Of a stretch of 64,000 nt of DNA, positions 55,388-64,000 are shown piece after piece. Position 1 is the stretch's first letter. The number at the start of each line of letters is the position of its first letter. Source of the stretch: Fibrobacter sp. UWP2 (GTDB lineage Bacteria; Fibrobacterota; Fibrobacteria; Fibrobacterales; Fibrobacteraceae); contig NZ_FQYM01000005.1 of NCBI RefSeq assembly GCF_900141705.1, positions 1-64,000 of the forward strand, in the 5' to 3' direction. The notes under the pieces were generated by a model. That model ran no database searches, was not told the origin of the DNA, and saw only the letters and a program-made list of their open reading frames with translations. The translations under genes and the position numbers were made by a program.

Positions 55388-56905
55388 ATGACCCTAAAGA
55401 AACTGGTCTTAATCACGGCCGGGGCTTTGCTTCTTTCTGGAACCGCCATGGCAAGAAATATCAGCGTGCCAGGCGATTTCTCGACGATTGCAGATGCTCT
55501 CGGTAATGCCGATGCTGGCGATACTATCAAGGTAGCGCGCGGCACTTATAACGAAAACATCACCCTCATCATGGGTGTCGTACTTAAGGGCGAGGATCCC
55601 TTGACTACCATCATCGATGGTGGCCGTCGAGGTCCGACCGTCATGGGTACATCGGGCGCCGAAATGTCGCACTTCACAGTGAGGAACGGTCTCGAAGGTA
55701 TCCTTTGCGAGAACGCCGCTCCTTATATCCATCACTGCTATGTGATCGACAACCACTGCACGGGTATCGGCGCCTTCATCTCGCTGCCCTGGCTCCGCAA
55801 CAACGTAGTGTACGGCAACCGCTGGTCCGGCATCCTCGCTTGGGGCGCCAAGTCGCTCGATGCGTACGTCGAACATAACGTTGTTCTCCGCAACGGCTAT
55901 TCGGGCCTTGCGTTGAAGGGACCGACCAACCTGGTCGCCCGTAACAACATCTTCATGGACAACCACTACTACGGTGTGTTCGCTGACCCTGCTGCTGGTC
56001 AGACGAAGGTGGAGTACAACAACATCTACAAGAACTACTATCCGTTCAACCAGTTCATCAAGGTGAACCGCACGAACGTTTCTCTCGATCCGAAGTTCAT
56101 CAACTACTCTCTCTCCAAGCCGAACTTCTACCCGCAGTCCACCTCGCCGATGGTGAAGCGCGGCAAGGGCAAGCTCGACATTGGTCTTACCACTGCCGAA
56201 GTGGCAAAGGAAGAAGAAGTTGTTGAAGAAACCCGCAATCCCGATACCGATGCTGACGGTCTCTGCGATCCGTGGGTTTCCGAAGAAGGTGTTTCCGACA
56301 AGTACGCTTCTGTTTGCACGGGCGTTGACAACTGCCCCGAAGAAGCCGAAGACTTTGACGGCTACCAGGACGACGATGGTTGCCCGGATCCGGACAACGA
56401 CCGCGATGGTCTTTGCGATCCGTGGGTCGAAGCCAAGGCCATGTTCGCCAACTTCGCTCACATTTGTAAGGGCGTTGACCTCTGCCCCGAGCAGTCCGAA
56501 ACTTTGAACGAATTCAAGGATGACGATGGATGCCCGGACGAAGTCCCGCAGCCGCCCAAGAAGGTGTTCGTCCTCGAAGGCGTGAACTTTGAATCCGGTA
56601 AGGCTACCATTACTCAAGACTCCTACATCTCCCTGATGAAGGTGGTCGACATCATGGAAACCTTCTCCGAAGCCACATTTGAAATTGTCGGCCATACAGA
56701 CAACGTTGGTGACAAGGAAAAGAACATGCAGCTCTCCGCTGACCGCGCCGCTGCCGTGAAGAACTTCCTCGTCGAAAAAGGCATTGCCGAAAGCCGTATG
56801 GTCACGAGCGGTAAGGGTGATTCCAAGCCGGTCGCTTCTAACAAAACCCCCGAAGGGCGTGCGCAGAACCGTCGTATCGAGTTCATCCGCACGGACATTA
56901 AGTAA
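55388..56905 (+). CDS. Right-handed beta-helix / TSP3 / OmpA-family outer-membrane protein
   Basis: 505 residues from ATG 55388. A signal peptide ends near 'AMA|RN'. Residues ~25-265 are a pectin-lyase-like beta-helix ('IADALGNADAGDTIKVARGTYNENITL', 'NNVVYGNRWSGILAWG', 'RNGYSGLALKGPTNLVARNNIFMDN'). Residues ~285-385 are two thrombospondin-3-like calcium segments with 'DDDGCPD'. Residues ~395-505 are an OmpA C-terminal domain that binds peptidoglycan ('VNFESGKATI', 'IVGHTDNVGD', 'LSADRAAAVKNFL', 'GRAQNRRIEFI'). So it anchors a beta-helix to the wall. First gene of the envelope operon, 8 bases before the next. Confidence 0.9.
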   Translation: MTLKKLVLITAGALLLSGTAMARNISVPGDFSTIADALGNADAGDTIKVARGTYNENITLIMGVVLKGEDPLTTIIDGGRRGPTVMGTSGAEMSHFTVRNGLEGILCENAAPYIHHCYVIDNHCTGIGAFISLPWLRNNVVYGNRWSGILAWGAKSLDAYVEHNVVLRNGYSGLALKGPTNLVARNNIFMDNHYYGVFADPAAGQTKVEYNNIYKNYYPFNQFIKVNRTNVSLDPKFINYSLSKPNFYPQSTSPMVKRGKGKLDIGLTTAEVAKEEEVVEETRNPDTDADGLCDPWVSEEGVSDKYASVCTGVDNCPEEAEDFDGYQDDDGCPDPDNDRDGLCDPWVEAKAMFANFAHICKGVDLCPEQSETLNEFKDDDGCPDEVPQPPKKVFVLEGVNFESGKATITQDSYISLMKVVDIMETFSEATFEIVGHTDNVGDKEKNMQLSADRAAAVKNFLVEKGIAESRMVTSGKGDSKPVASNKTPEGRAQNRRIEFIRTDIK

Positions 56906-56913
56906 AGGAGTAG

Positions 56914-59154
56914 GTGATGATGCATACTAGTTTCATCAAGAAAGCAGCAGTCTTTGGACTCGCTTTAGCCAGCACTTCTTTGTTCGCTGAGGCTACCTAT
57001 TCTCCGCACAAGTACCAGCAGAACGACTGGTTCGCAGAATTTGGCGGCAACACCGCCATGTACGTGAACCCGGCTGGAATTTCCGAGACGGAACAGCTTG
57101 AATTCAGCGCCGCGTTCTTTAGCTCCATCAGTGGCGAAGCCAGCCAGGAATACGTCAGCTTGACGTTCCCGATGGACTACAAGCATACGCTCGGCTTCTC
57201 GTTCTTCGAAAACGGCGCCTCCATTGACGACGGCCCGTCTTACGGCGAATATGCGTTCATGTTCGGTTATGCGTACAACTTAATGCAGTTCCTTGCGTTG
57301 GGTGTCGACATCTCCGTCCTTTACATCAACCAGTTCGACGAAGTCAAGCAGCTCACCATGGGTGCCGATATCGGTATCAACTGGAACCCGCTTGCCTCTT
57401 CCAAGTACGGCTACCTCCTTGTTGGTGTCGCCATGCAGAACGTTCTTCAGCCTGCGGTTAGCACCGCTGCCGAAGAAAGCGGCATGAAGTTCGTCCTCTT
57501 TACCGAGAGCGAAGCCTACAAGATTCCTTCCAACTTGAACGTTAGCTTGTTCTACCGCGGCCTCAACCGCAGCTTGGAAGCCAAGGCCGAAGTCTCCATC
57601 ATCGACGTGATGCACGAAAGCTCCGAAGGTGGTGAAGGCATGAACCTCGAAACGAGCTTCACCTTGACCTACTACCTCTCCCCGCACCTCGGTGTGCGCG
57701 CCCGCTTCACCAAGGAATGCTACCCGGTGATCGGTGCCACGGTGAACGTCAAGGACGTGAGCATCTTCCGTTACCTCGCTCTTGATCTTGAACTCTCTCA
57801 CGACGACCTGTGGGAAAAGAAGAACCGCGGCTTTATCTGGGCCGTGAAGCTGACCTCCCGCTTCGGTGACACCCGTGAAGAAAAGATTGGCGAAGAACGC
57901 TATCGCCGCTTGAAGATTGAACCTGAAAACGACTACCGTGCCGCTATGCGCTTGTACTTGAACCGTCAGTTCCTCGAAGCCGCCTATGCCTTCGGTAAGG
58001 TCCAGACCAAGTACCCCGCTTTCCACTTGGTTGACCAGGCTGCGTTCTACAAGGCAAAGTCCTTTGAAAACCTCCGTATGCACAAGGCTGCCAAGGCCGT
58101 GTACGAAGACGCTATCAAGCGCTATCCGCAGAGTGACCAGCGCGCCAAGTATCACTTCCAGTTGATGAACATCGACTATAAGGAAGGCAAGTACACCGAA
58201 GCTATGGCGAAGTACCAGAACATCGCCCAGAAGTTCGGTGAAAGCGACGTGAAGGCTGACGCCGACTACGTTGCCGGCCAGATCAAGTTCGAACAGGGCC
58301 TCTACCAGGAATCTGTCGACCTCCTCGCCGCCATCCTTCCGGGTAACGCCAACTACTTCTACGCCCGCTATACTATGGGTATCGCCTATAGCCGCATGGG
58401 CAAGTGGGAAGAAGCCGAAAACTGCTTCCGCGACATTACGGAACAGCCGGTTTCCAACCAGTCTGAACGCGATTTGCAGGATGCCGCCAAGGTGAAACTC
58501 GGCCACATCTACTTCTCTGGCGAAAAGCCGGACATTGCTACTGCTGCCCAGATGTATGGCCAGGTCGAAGCCGGTTCCCCGGTGTACGACGAAGCTATGC
58601 TCGGTATTGCATGGTCCTTCCTCAAGGTGAACAAGCCGGACGAGGCTATGAAGCCGGCGCAGTGGATCATCAACAACCTTCCGGAATCCTTCCTGATTTC
58701 TGAAGCCTACCTGGTGATTGGTTACTGCCACTTCATGAAGAAGGATTACAACGGTGCTGCCAAGGCCCTTGAACAGGCTGAAAAGCGTACCGAACAGCCG
58801 GTCGTGACTGTCGCCGCCCGCGATAGCGCCCGCCAGGCTTACGATGCCATGCAGGACCAATTTGACTCTGTTCAGGTGCTGGCCTTGGATCTCGCTCGCC
58901 AACTCCCCACCCCGCGTGTGGAAAGCAAGCGTGAAGCCCTCCGTCCGACCTTCGATAAGGCCAACCAGTCTATCGAAGAGTATGCAGCATTTACTCAAAA
59001 GTCCATCCAGAGTGACCGCTTCGAATCCAACCGCAAGCGCATTCAGGAAGACGTCGGCTTTACCTTGGCTACTGTGAAGACCAAGATGAGCCAGGGTTCT
59101 ACAGGTTCGTCTGAAGCTGCACAAGAACTCGAAGATTTGGAGGACCTGGAATAA
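56914..59154 (+). CDS. Outer-membrane barrel (PorV-like) fused to TPR repeats
   Basis: 746 residues with a signal peptide (~1-25). Residues ~30-330 form a FadL/PorV-type barrel: 'GGNTAMYVNPAGISETEQLEFSAAFF', 'EYVSLTFPMDYKHTLGFSFFENGAS', 'LALGVDISVLYINQF'. Residues ~345-660 are TPR-like helical repeats ('FLEAAYAFGKVQTKYPAFHLVDQAAFYKAKSFENLRMHKAAKAVYEDAIKRYP'). The C-terminal ~80 residues are coiled and acidic. Such a barrel-TPR fusion is unusual; it would place the TPR scaffold on the periplasmic or outer face. Ribosome-binding site aaaggag. Directly downstream of the OmpA-like gene. Confidence 0.82.
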   Translation: MMMHTSFIKKAAVFGLALASTSLFAEATYSPHKYQQNDWFAEFGGNTAMYVNPAGISETEQLEFSAAFFSSISGEASQEYVSLTFPMDYKHTLGFSFFENGASIDDGPSYGEYAFMFGYAYNLMQFLALGVDISVLYINQFDEVKQLTMGADIGINWNPLASSKYGYLLVGVAMQNVLQPAVSTAAEESGMKFVLFTESEAYKIPSNLNVSLFYRGLNRSLEAKAEVSIIDVMHESSEGGEGMNLETSFTLTYYLSPHLGVRARFTKECYPVIGATVNVKDVSIFRYLALDLELSHDDLWEKKNRGFIWAVKLTSRFGDTREEKIGEERYRRLKIEPENDYRAAMRLYLNRQFLEAAYAFGKVQTKYPAFHLVDQAAFYKAKSFENLRMHKAAKAVYEDAIKRYPQSDQRAKYHFQLMNIDYKEGKYTEAMAKYQNIAQKFGESDVKADADYVAGQIKFEQGLYQESVDLLAAILPGNANYFYARYTMGIAYSRMGKWEEAENCFRDITEQPVSNQSERDLQDAAKVKLGHIYFSGEKPDIATAAQMYGQVEAGSPVYDEAMLGIAWSFLKVNKPDEAMKPAQWIINNLPESFLISEAYLVIGYCHFMKKDYNGAAKALEQAEKRTEQPVVTVAARDSARQAYDAMQDQFDSVQVLALDLARQLPTPRVESKREALRPTFDKANQSIEEYAAFTQKSIQSDRFESNRKRIQEDVGFTLATVKTKMSQGSTGSSEAAQELEDLEDLE

Positions 59155-59199
59155 TTCCGGGGCCTCCCCTTTTATGAAACTATAGGTGGATAGAGAACG

Positions 59200-62100
59200 A
59201 TGAAAAAAATCATTCTGGCTATGGCGATGATTTGCACCCTAGTGGGTACTTCATTTGCCGCCGATCCTTGCAAGGAAAAAACAAACGAAGCAAAGAAATT
59301 GCTTGCCAAGTGCAAGTCCATGGAGAAAGGCTCCGCCAAGTACAAAGAATGCGCCAACTCCTATAAGGTGGCCAAGAACGCAGCTGCACAGGCTTGCCGT
59401 TCGGGTGGCCTCGACGAGAAGGGCATGCAGGATGCCATTGCCCAGTGGGAAAAACAGGTAAACAACTGTAAGGGCAAGCAGAACAAGCGCTGCGCCTCCG
59501 CCCTCCAGCAGCTGGGTCATTACCAGTTCCAGTTGGAAGAAAAGCTGTTCCTCGATAAGCAGGCTCAGTACGAAGAAGATGTCGCTTGGTGCGCCGACCG
59601 CGATAACAAGCCCGAAAAGTGCGCCAACATCGACCAGTTCCCGAAGGCTGACCACCAGAAGTCCCTCGGTTACTTCCTCGAATACATCGATAAGTATCCT
59701 AAGGAAGACAAGACTCCTGTGGTGCTCTACCAGGCTGCAGCCGTGCAAGAAGCTAGCGGCGAAGACGACAAGGCCTTCCACCTCCGCGACCGCCTCGTCC
59801 GTAACTTCCCGGATAACGGCCTTGTCCCGAAGGCTTGGCTCCGTATTGCAGAATACCACTTCATGAATCGCAAGTTCCGTGACGCTATCTCTGCTTACAA
59901 GAAGGTGACTGGCTTCGAAAACCTCACCGGTAAAGAAGCCGCTCTCGCCATGTATCACTTGGCCGAATCCTACTACAATATTGCCGAATACGAAACCGCT
60001 GCCGTCAAGTACTACGATTACATCATCGGTGCCGACAAGGGTAAATACCCGAACGACTTGCGCGCAGAAGCTATGGACTTCATGGCAGCCTCCTTCTCTG
60101 ACCTCGAAGGTGGTGGTGTTGCCGAAGCTGAAGCTTTCTTGAAAGACAAGAAAGTCCCGTTCAAGGATTCCGTGTACTACCGTATCGGTATGAAGAACAA
60201 GGACCACGACCGTAACGAAGAAGCCGTCCAGTCCTTCAAGCGTTTGATGTCCATCAACCCGGACTACATCGACGCTCCGCTTGCTGATATTGCGATGATC
60301 GAAATCCTCATCATCCAGCAGAAGTTCGAAGAAGCCCAGCAGCACCGTTATGTTGTTGTGAAGCGCTATGACCGTAGCTCCTCCTGGTACAAGAAAAACC
60401 AGAAGTATCCGGAATCTGTGAAGAACGCCGAAACGGCTATCCGTGGCGCTATGCTCGACATCCCGCAGTACCACCATGCTCGTGCGGCCAAGCTCACCAA
60501 GGAAGGCGACTTGGAAGCCGGCAAGAAGCAGTATGCCGAAGCCATCAAGGCCTACGAAGCGTTCCTCAAACGCTATGCCAAGGAACCGACTTGGGACGAA
60601 TACAAGGTGCACATCAACTTGGCACTCGTTTACCAAGAAATGGGCCAGCATGCTAACGCCGCCAAAATGTTCAACTGGATTGTCGATACCGACACCACCC
60701 GTTATGGCCGTCGTCCGATGGGCTCCGAAGCTCTCCTCAAGAAGGAAGAAGCTGCCTACAACGCTGTTCTCATGATGGACCAGGCTCGTGAAGACGCCAA
60801 GAAGAAGAAGGCTGGCGACGATGCCGTTAAGGCTTACAACCTCCCCGAGACCAAGGCTTACTTCGCCCAGGTCGACAAGTACATGAAGAAGTACGGCGAG
60901 AACAAGGAAGCAGCAGAACTTGCCTACAACGCCGCCATCGTCCATTACGATGCCAAGCAGTACAAGACCGCTGTGACCGTGCTTCGTGAACTTCGCCAGA
61001 AGTATCCGAACCACCAGTACATTTTGCTCATCAGCCGTATGCTTGCTCAGTCCCTCTTGGAATCCGACCAGCTCGACGAAGCCTTGACCGAATTCGAATG
61101 GCTCTACAAGCAGTACCACGATGTGAAGGCCACTAAGAACGACTCCATGGCCAAGGAAATTGAAAAGGCTATCGCAGCCGTGCTCTTCCAGAAGGCTGAA
61201 AAGGCTGTCAAGAACCAGCGCTACGAAGAAGGTGCCGTGGCTTACTTGGCTCTCGTCAAGCGCTACCCGCTCGTCTCCTTCGCCGACAAGGCCGTGTTCG
61301 AAGCCGGTGTCGCTTACGAAAATGCTAAGCAGCACGACAAGGCTGCCGAAACCTTCATGATCTTGCCGAAGTCCTACGCATCTTCCTCCTTGACCATCAA
61401 GGGTATCTTGCGTGCGGCCAGCAACTACAAGAAGGGTGGCAAGCCGCAGCAGGCTGCGACCACGTTCCTCTTCATTACGAACAATTTCCCGCAGGATTCC
61501 ATGGCCTTCCAGGCTATCGGCTTCGCTGCCCAGACTTACGATTCCATTCCGGACAAGAAGAACGCCGCTGTGACCTTCGAGCTCGCCTACAAGCGCTACC
61601 CGAAGCACGAAAAGACTCCGGCCTTCCTCTATAGCGCCTGCTTGAGCTACGACGAAGCCAAGATGACCGACGAAGCCATCCGCTGCTCCAAGGACCTCGT
61701 TCGCGACTACCCGAAGAGCACTTACGCTCTCGACGCCGCGTTCAGCATCCCGGTTGCTTACGGCAACGCCAAGAAATGGGATCTCGCTGCTCAGGAATAC
61801 CACTTCTTCATCAAGAACTACGGCAACGACGACAAGGAAAAGCTCATCGCTGCCTATATCGGTGCCGCTCGCGCCTATATGGAATTGAAGGAAGAAGAAA
61901 AGGCTGTTGAAGATTACCGCAAGACTCTCGAAGCCTACGACAAGTACGGTCTTCAGATCAAGAATGCTGACCCGGGCGTCCCGGCTGAAGCTGCCTTCTT
62001 CCTCGGTGAATACGAGTACCACAAGATGGAACCGATCGTCATCAAGGGCAAGGAAAAGGACAAGGCCAAGGTTATCAAGCAGTTGGTCGAAATCCTCCAG

Positions 62101-63039
62101 AAGGCTATGAGCCAGTACTCCAAGTCTGCAACCTACGCCTCTGAAAAGTGGACCTTCCGTGCCACCAACAAGATGGGTATGCTCTTTGTGACCATGGCCG
62201 CCAAGATCCGTGAACAGGAACTCAACGGCAAGAAGGAAGAAGAAAAGTTCGCAGAACGCATCGGTATTGTGCAACAGCTGCCGAGCTACTACGAACAGGC
62301 TCGTCCGATTTTCCAGAAGAACATTGACCTTGCTCGTGACCAGGGCTTCTACAACAAGGACGTGGTCGAGGCCGAAGAAGGTTACATTGAAATGTACTAC
62401 CAGGGCTGCGCCGTGTTCGTTGAAGTTGCCGATGCATTCGCCAACTCCCCGCTCCCCGACTCCGCCGCCATTGTGAAGGAGTATGTGGAATACGAAGGCG
62501 CCGTCAAGGAAGACGCTATCGAAATGGCCCACGAAGACTTGGAAGCCTACCGTGAAGAGTTGAACACTCGTTCCGAAGGAGCCAAGCAGCTCGCCATTCC
62601 GCAGTGTGCTACGGGTATCAAGGCTTCTGCTCACTACGGCATTGACAACCAGTGGACCGCTAAGTTGTTCGAACTCCTCAAGAGCTTGGACGAAAATAAC
62701 GAAACGCTGAACACCAAGATCGAAAAGTTTGACCCGTCTACTTTGTTCGCAGACCCGTCTTACTTCAAGACGAAGGCTCGTTTGGAACAGATCTCCAAGT
62801 CCGAAGTCATGACTCCGGAAGAACAGATCAACACCTACCGCGACATTATCAAGGACGCGAAGGCTGAAAACGAAAAGTTGAAGGCTGAACTCGCTGAATT
62901 GAAGAAGCAGATGGAACCGGCTCCGTCCACCTCCATGGGTGGTATGGATGACGCCTCCATGGATGCTTCCGAACCGGCTCCTGCCCCTGCTGCCCCCGCC
63001 AAGAAGGCTTCGGGCAAGAAGAAAGGCAAGAAAAGGTAG
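59200..63039 (+). CDS. Giant periplasmic TPR protein
   Basis: 1279 residues. Signal peptide ~1-21 (MKKIILAMAMICTLVGTSFA). A cysteine-containing N-terminal helix bundle ('DPCKEKTNEAKKLLAKC') is followed by about 15-20 TPR-like helix pairs from ~140 to ~1000 ('AFHLRDRLVRNFPDNGLVPKAWLRIAEYHFMNRKFRDAISAYKKV'), each with the YPxx or YP-K turn typical of YbgF/BamD-type repeats. A coiled coil at ~1225-1250 and a Lys-rich tail follow. It would act as a large periplasmic scaffold between outer-membrane barrel and TolQR-type motor. YbgF (CpoB) and the Tol system give a loose precedent. Confidence 0.88.
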   Translation: MKKIILAMAMICTLVGTSFAADPCKEKTNEAKKLLAKCKSMEKGSAKYKECANSYKVAKNAAAQACRSGGLDEKGMQDAIAQWEKQVNNCKGKQNKRCASALQQLGHYQFQLEEKLFLDKQAQYEEDVAWCADRDNKPEKCANIDQFPKADHQKSLGYFLEYIDKYPKEDKTPVVLYQAAAVQEASGEDDKAFHLRDRLVRNFPDNGLVPKAWLRIAEYHFMNRKFRDAISAYKKVTGFENLTGKEAALAMYHLAESYYNIAEYETAAVKYYDYIIGADKGKYPNDLRAEAMDFMAASFSDLEGGGVAEAEAFLKDKKVPFKDSVYYRIGMKNKDHDRNEEAVQSFKRLMSINPDYIDAPLADIAMIEILIIQQKFEEAQQHRYVVVKRYDRSSSWYKKNQKYPESVKNAETAIRGAMLDIPQYHHARAAKLTKEGDLEAGKKQYAEAIKAYEAFLKRYAKEPTWDEYKVHINLALVYQEMGQHANAAKMFNWIVDTDTTRYGRRPMGSEALLKKEEAAYNAVLMMDQAREDAKKKKAGDDAVKAYNLPETKAYFAQVDKYMKKYGENKEAAELAYNAAIVHYDAKQYKTAVTVLRELRQKYPNHQYILLISRMLAQSLLESDQLDEALTEFEWLYKQYHDVKATKNDSMAKEIEKAIAAVLFQKAEKAVKNQRYEEGAVAYLALVKRYPLVSFADKAVFEAGVAYENAKQHDKAAETFMILPKSYASSSLTIKGILRAASNYKKGGKPQQAATTFLFITNNFPQDSMAFQAIGFAAQTYDSIPDKKNAAVTFELAYKRYPKHEKTPAFLYSACLSYDEAKMTDEAIRCSKDLVRDYPKSTYALDAAFSIPVAYGNAKKWDLAAQEYHFFIKNYGNDDKEKLIAAYIGAARAYMELKEEEKAVEDYRKTLEAYDKYGLQIKNADPGVPAEAAFFLGEYEYHKMEPIVIKGKEKDKAKVIKQLVEILQKAMSQYSKSATYASEKWTFRATNKMGMLFVTMAAKIREQELNGKKEEEKFAERIGIVQQLPSYYEQARPIFQKNIDLARDQGFYNKDVVEAEEGYIEMYYQGCAVFVEVADAFANSPLPDSAAIVKEYVEYEGAVKEDAIEMAHEDLEAYREELNTRSEGAKQLAIPQCATGIKASAHYGIDNQWTAKLFELLKSLDENNETLNTKIEKFDPSTLFADPSYFKTKARLEQISKSEVMTPEEQINTYRDIIKDAKAENEKLKAELAELKKQMEPAPSTSMGGMDDASMDASEPAPAPAAPAKKASGKKKGKKR

Positions 63040-63058
63040 CGGTAAAAACAATTTTACT

Positions 63059-63084
63059 GGGGAACCTAGTTCATAGGGTTCCCC
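63059..63084 (+). terminator. Weak hairpin after the TPR gene
   Basis: GGGGAACC-N10-GGTTCCCC, followed by TTGATTGT rather than a solid T run. It may only attenuate reading into the TolQ-like gene. The remaining ~145 bases of the gap are A/T-rich with an aaaggag ribosome-binding site at the end. Confidence 0.45.
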
Positions 63085-63229
63085 TTGATTGTAGGGTTTT
63101 AGGGCGGTTTTAGAGGCGGTAAAGAAAGTTTTACAGCCTCCTACCCTCCCAAAATGCTCTAAAAAAAATAAATATGAACGAAGAATTTCAAAAAACAAAC
63201 CAAAAACAACACTCGAAAGGAGTACTCTA

Positions 63230-63850
63230 ATGTCTAAAATGCTTCAATCTTTCAGCCCCGAATCCGATGGTTGGCAGTTCATGTGGATCATCTTGGCCGT
63301 GTTCATCATCGGTCTCGGTTTCTCCATTGAACGTATTGTCTACATCATGGTGAAGAGCTCTAAGGGCCGCGCTAAGTTCCTCGCTGACTTCGGTAAGCTG
63401 ATCAGCTCTCAGAACTTCGACCAGGCTTTGAGCCTGGCTAATGCAACGAACCTCCCGGTCGCTCGCATTATGTCTGCCATTGTCAGCAACCGTGCCGGTG
63501 GCCGCGAACAGATGCAGGCCGCTTGCGACGCTGTGTTCCTGACTGAAGCTCCGCGTCTGACTCGTTACGTTAGCATTGTCCAGGTTATGGCTTCCATCTC
63601 TACGTTGCTCGGACTTATGGGTACGATTTACGGTCTGATCTTCACATTCGACGCTGTGGCTAACAAACCGGCTTCTGAACGTGCTAAGGCTCTTGCCGAC
63701 GGTATCGCTATCGCTATGGGTACGACGCTCCTCGGACTTCTCTCCGCTGTGCCTCTCCTGGTCATCGTGGGTATCCTCAACATGAACTCCGAACGCCTTA
63801 TCCAGGAAATGGAAGAAAAGGGCCTCAAGATTATCAACTCCCTCTCCTAA
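63230..63850 (+). CDS. MotA/TolQ/ExbB proton channel family protein
   Basis: 206 residues and three transmembrane helices: ~16-38 ('FMWIILAVFIIGLGFSIERIVYIMV'), ~118-142 ('IVQVMASISTLLGLMGTIYGLIFTFDAV') and ~160-185 ('ADGIAIAMGTTLLGLLSAVPLLVIVGIL'). The signatures 'LLGLMGTIYGLI' and 'IAIAMGTTLLGLLSAVP' are those of TolQ/ExbB; the Thr residues lining the proton path are present. It uses the proton gradient to drive a TolR/ExbD partner, whose gene starts 39 bases downstream. Ribosome-binding site aaaggag. Confidence 0.94.
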   Translation: MSKMLQSFSPESDGWQFMWIILAVFIIGLGFSIERIVYIMVKSSKGRAKFLADFGKLISSQNFDQALSLANATNLPVARIMSAIVSNRAGGREQMQAACDAVFLTEAPRLTRYVSIVQVMASISTLLGLMGTIYGLIFTFDAVANKPASERAKALADGIAIAMGTTLLGLLSAVPLLVIVGILNMNSERLIQEMEEKGLKIINSLS

Positions 63851-63888
63851 TCATTAACCGAGAGTAATTTTAACTGGAGTTATAAAAC

Positions 63889-64000
63889 ATGGCAAAACAA
63901 TTAAAGAAATCAGCTAAGCCTGAAGAACCGGATTTGCTCCCGGCGATGGGCTTGTTCACTATTCTGATTCCTATGCTTTTGACCATGACGGCTTTCTCTA
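63889..64000 (+). CDS. TolR/ExbD-like protein, truncated by the window edge
   Basis: Thirty-seven codons are visible: a basic start ('MAKQLKKSAKPEEPD') and the beginning of a transmembrane helix ('LLPAMGLFTILIPMLLTMTA'). The position right after the TolQ-like gene and the short cytoplasmic N-terminus before one helix are as expected for TolR/ExbD. The key transmembrane Asp is not yet seen in the visible part (the Asp of 'EEPDLLPAMG' could correspond to it in a shifted alignment). GGAG lies 8-12 bases before the ATG. Confidence 0.7.
   Translation, partial: MAKQLKKSAKPEEPDLLPAMGLFTILIPMLLTMTAFS

Noticed and set aside
59251-63198. 1315-residue minus-strand open frame opposite the TPR gene
   Set aside because: Antisense shadow caused by the strong codon bias of the TPR gene; Phe/Leu/Val/Gly-rich, no signal or motif.

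Overview
The window reads as chromosomal DNA of a Fibrobacter species (phylum Fibrobacterota). Two genes carry the C-terminal domain known as the Fibrobacter succinogenes major paralogous (FISUMP, TIGR02145) domain, one gene belongs to the TIGR02147 family, and secreted proteins have long serine-rich linkers. There is a circularly permuted family-16 lichenase of the type known from F. succinogenes, a GH5 cellulase, type III glutamine synthetase, pyruvate formate-lyase, futalosine-pathway menaquinone genes and a bacterial geranylgeranylglyceryl-phosphate synthase. This fits an anaerobic, fermentative, plant-fibre-degrading Gram-negative bacterium. No phage, CRISPR array or insertion sequence was recognised.

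Layout. 1-2.8 kb is a small accessory patch: a decayed DUF1016 gene, a possible structured RNA with a strong promoter, an ORF6N protein between two perfect palindromes, and a lone ribbon-helix-helix antitoxin-like gene. 2.8-8.6 kb holds a tyrosine-phosphatase lipoprotein, an enhancer-binding regulator divergent from type III glutamine synthetase with paired operator-like repeats between them, and an AlgX-like SGNH protein. 8.6-15.4 kb has sufS, a FISUMP protein, epmA, a thioredoxin-like protein and pilT-pilC. 15.5-20 kb has pflA and pflB with the lichenase gene between them on the other strand. 20-28.2 kb has alaS, a TRIC channel, a GSCFA protein, a TIGR02147/FISUMP-lipoprotein pair and the GGGP synthase gene.

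28.2-35.2 kb is one tight operon: a small membrane protein, an ABC ATPase and permease, two divergent PilT-like proteins (one with a broken Walker A lysine) and a patatin-like protein fused to an outer-membrane barrel. It is one of the two best candidates for an undescribed system. 35-40.6 kb has mltG, a secreted protein, the GH5 cellulase and azlCD. 40.6-44.1 kb is an AT-rich pair of secreted-protein genes: a CBM3-like/C39-protease-like/calcium-repeat protein whose signal peptide is split by a run of eight T, and a partner. The pair abuts tRNA-Arg(CCG).

44.2-55.2 kb is mostly housekeeping: rimO, a SPOR lipoprotein, rpsU, yqeY, a PLD-like protein, a second enhancer-binding regulator with a degenerate GAFTGA loop, a propeller lipoprotein, tyrS, a PfkB kinase, mqnB, mqnD and a small histone-H1-like protein. 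55.3-64 kb is the second candidate system: a beta-helix/OmpA protein, a barrel-TPR fusion, a 1279-residue TPR protein, a TolQ/ExbB proton-channel protein and the start of a TolR/ExbD protein. The order suggests an envelope-spanning, proton-motive-force-powered machine.

Recurring signals: the main promoter pattern is TTGAC(T/G)-17-TATATT; operator-like TTACA/TGTAA inverted repeats occur at glnN and pflB; dispersed extragenic palindromes and heptamer tandem repeats lie in several gaps.
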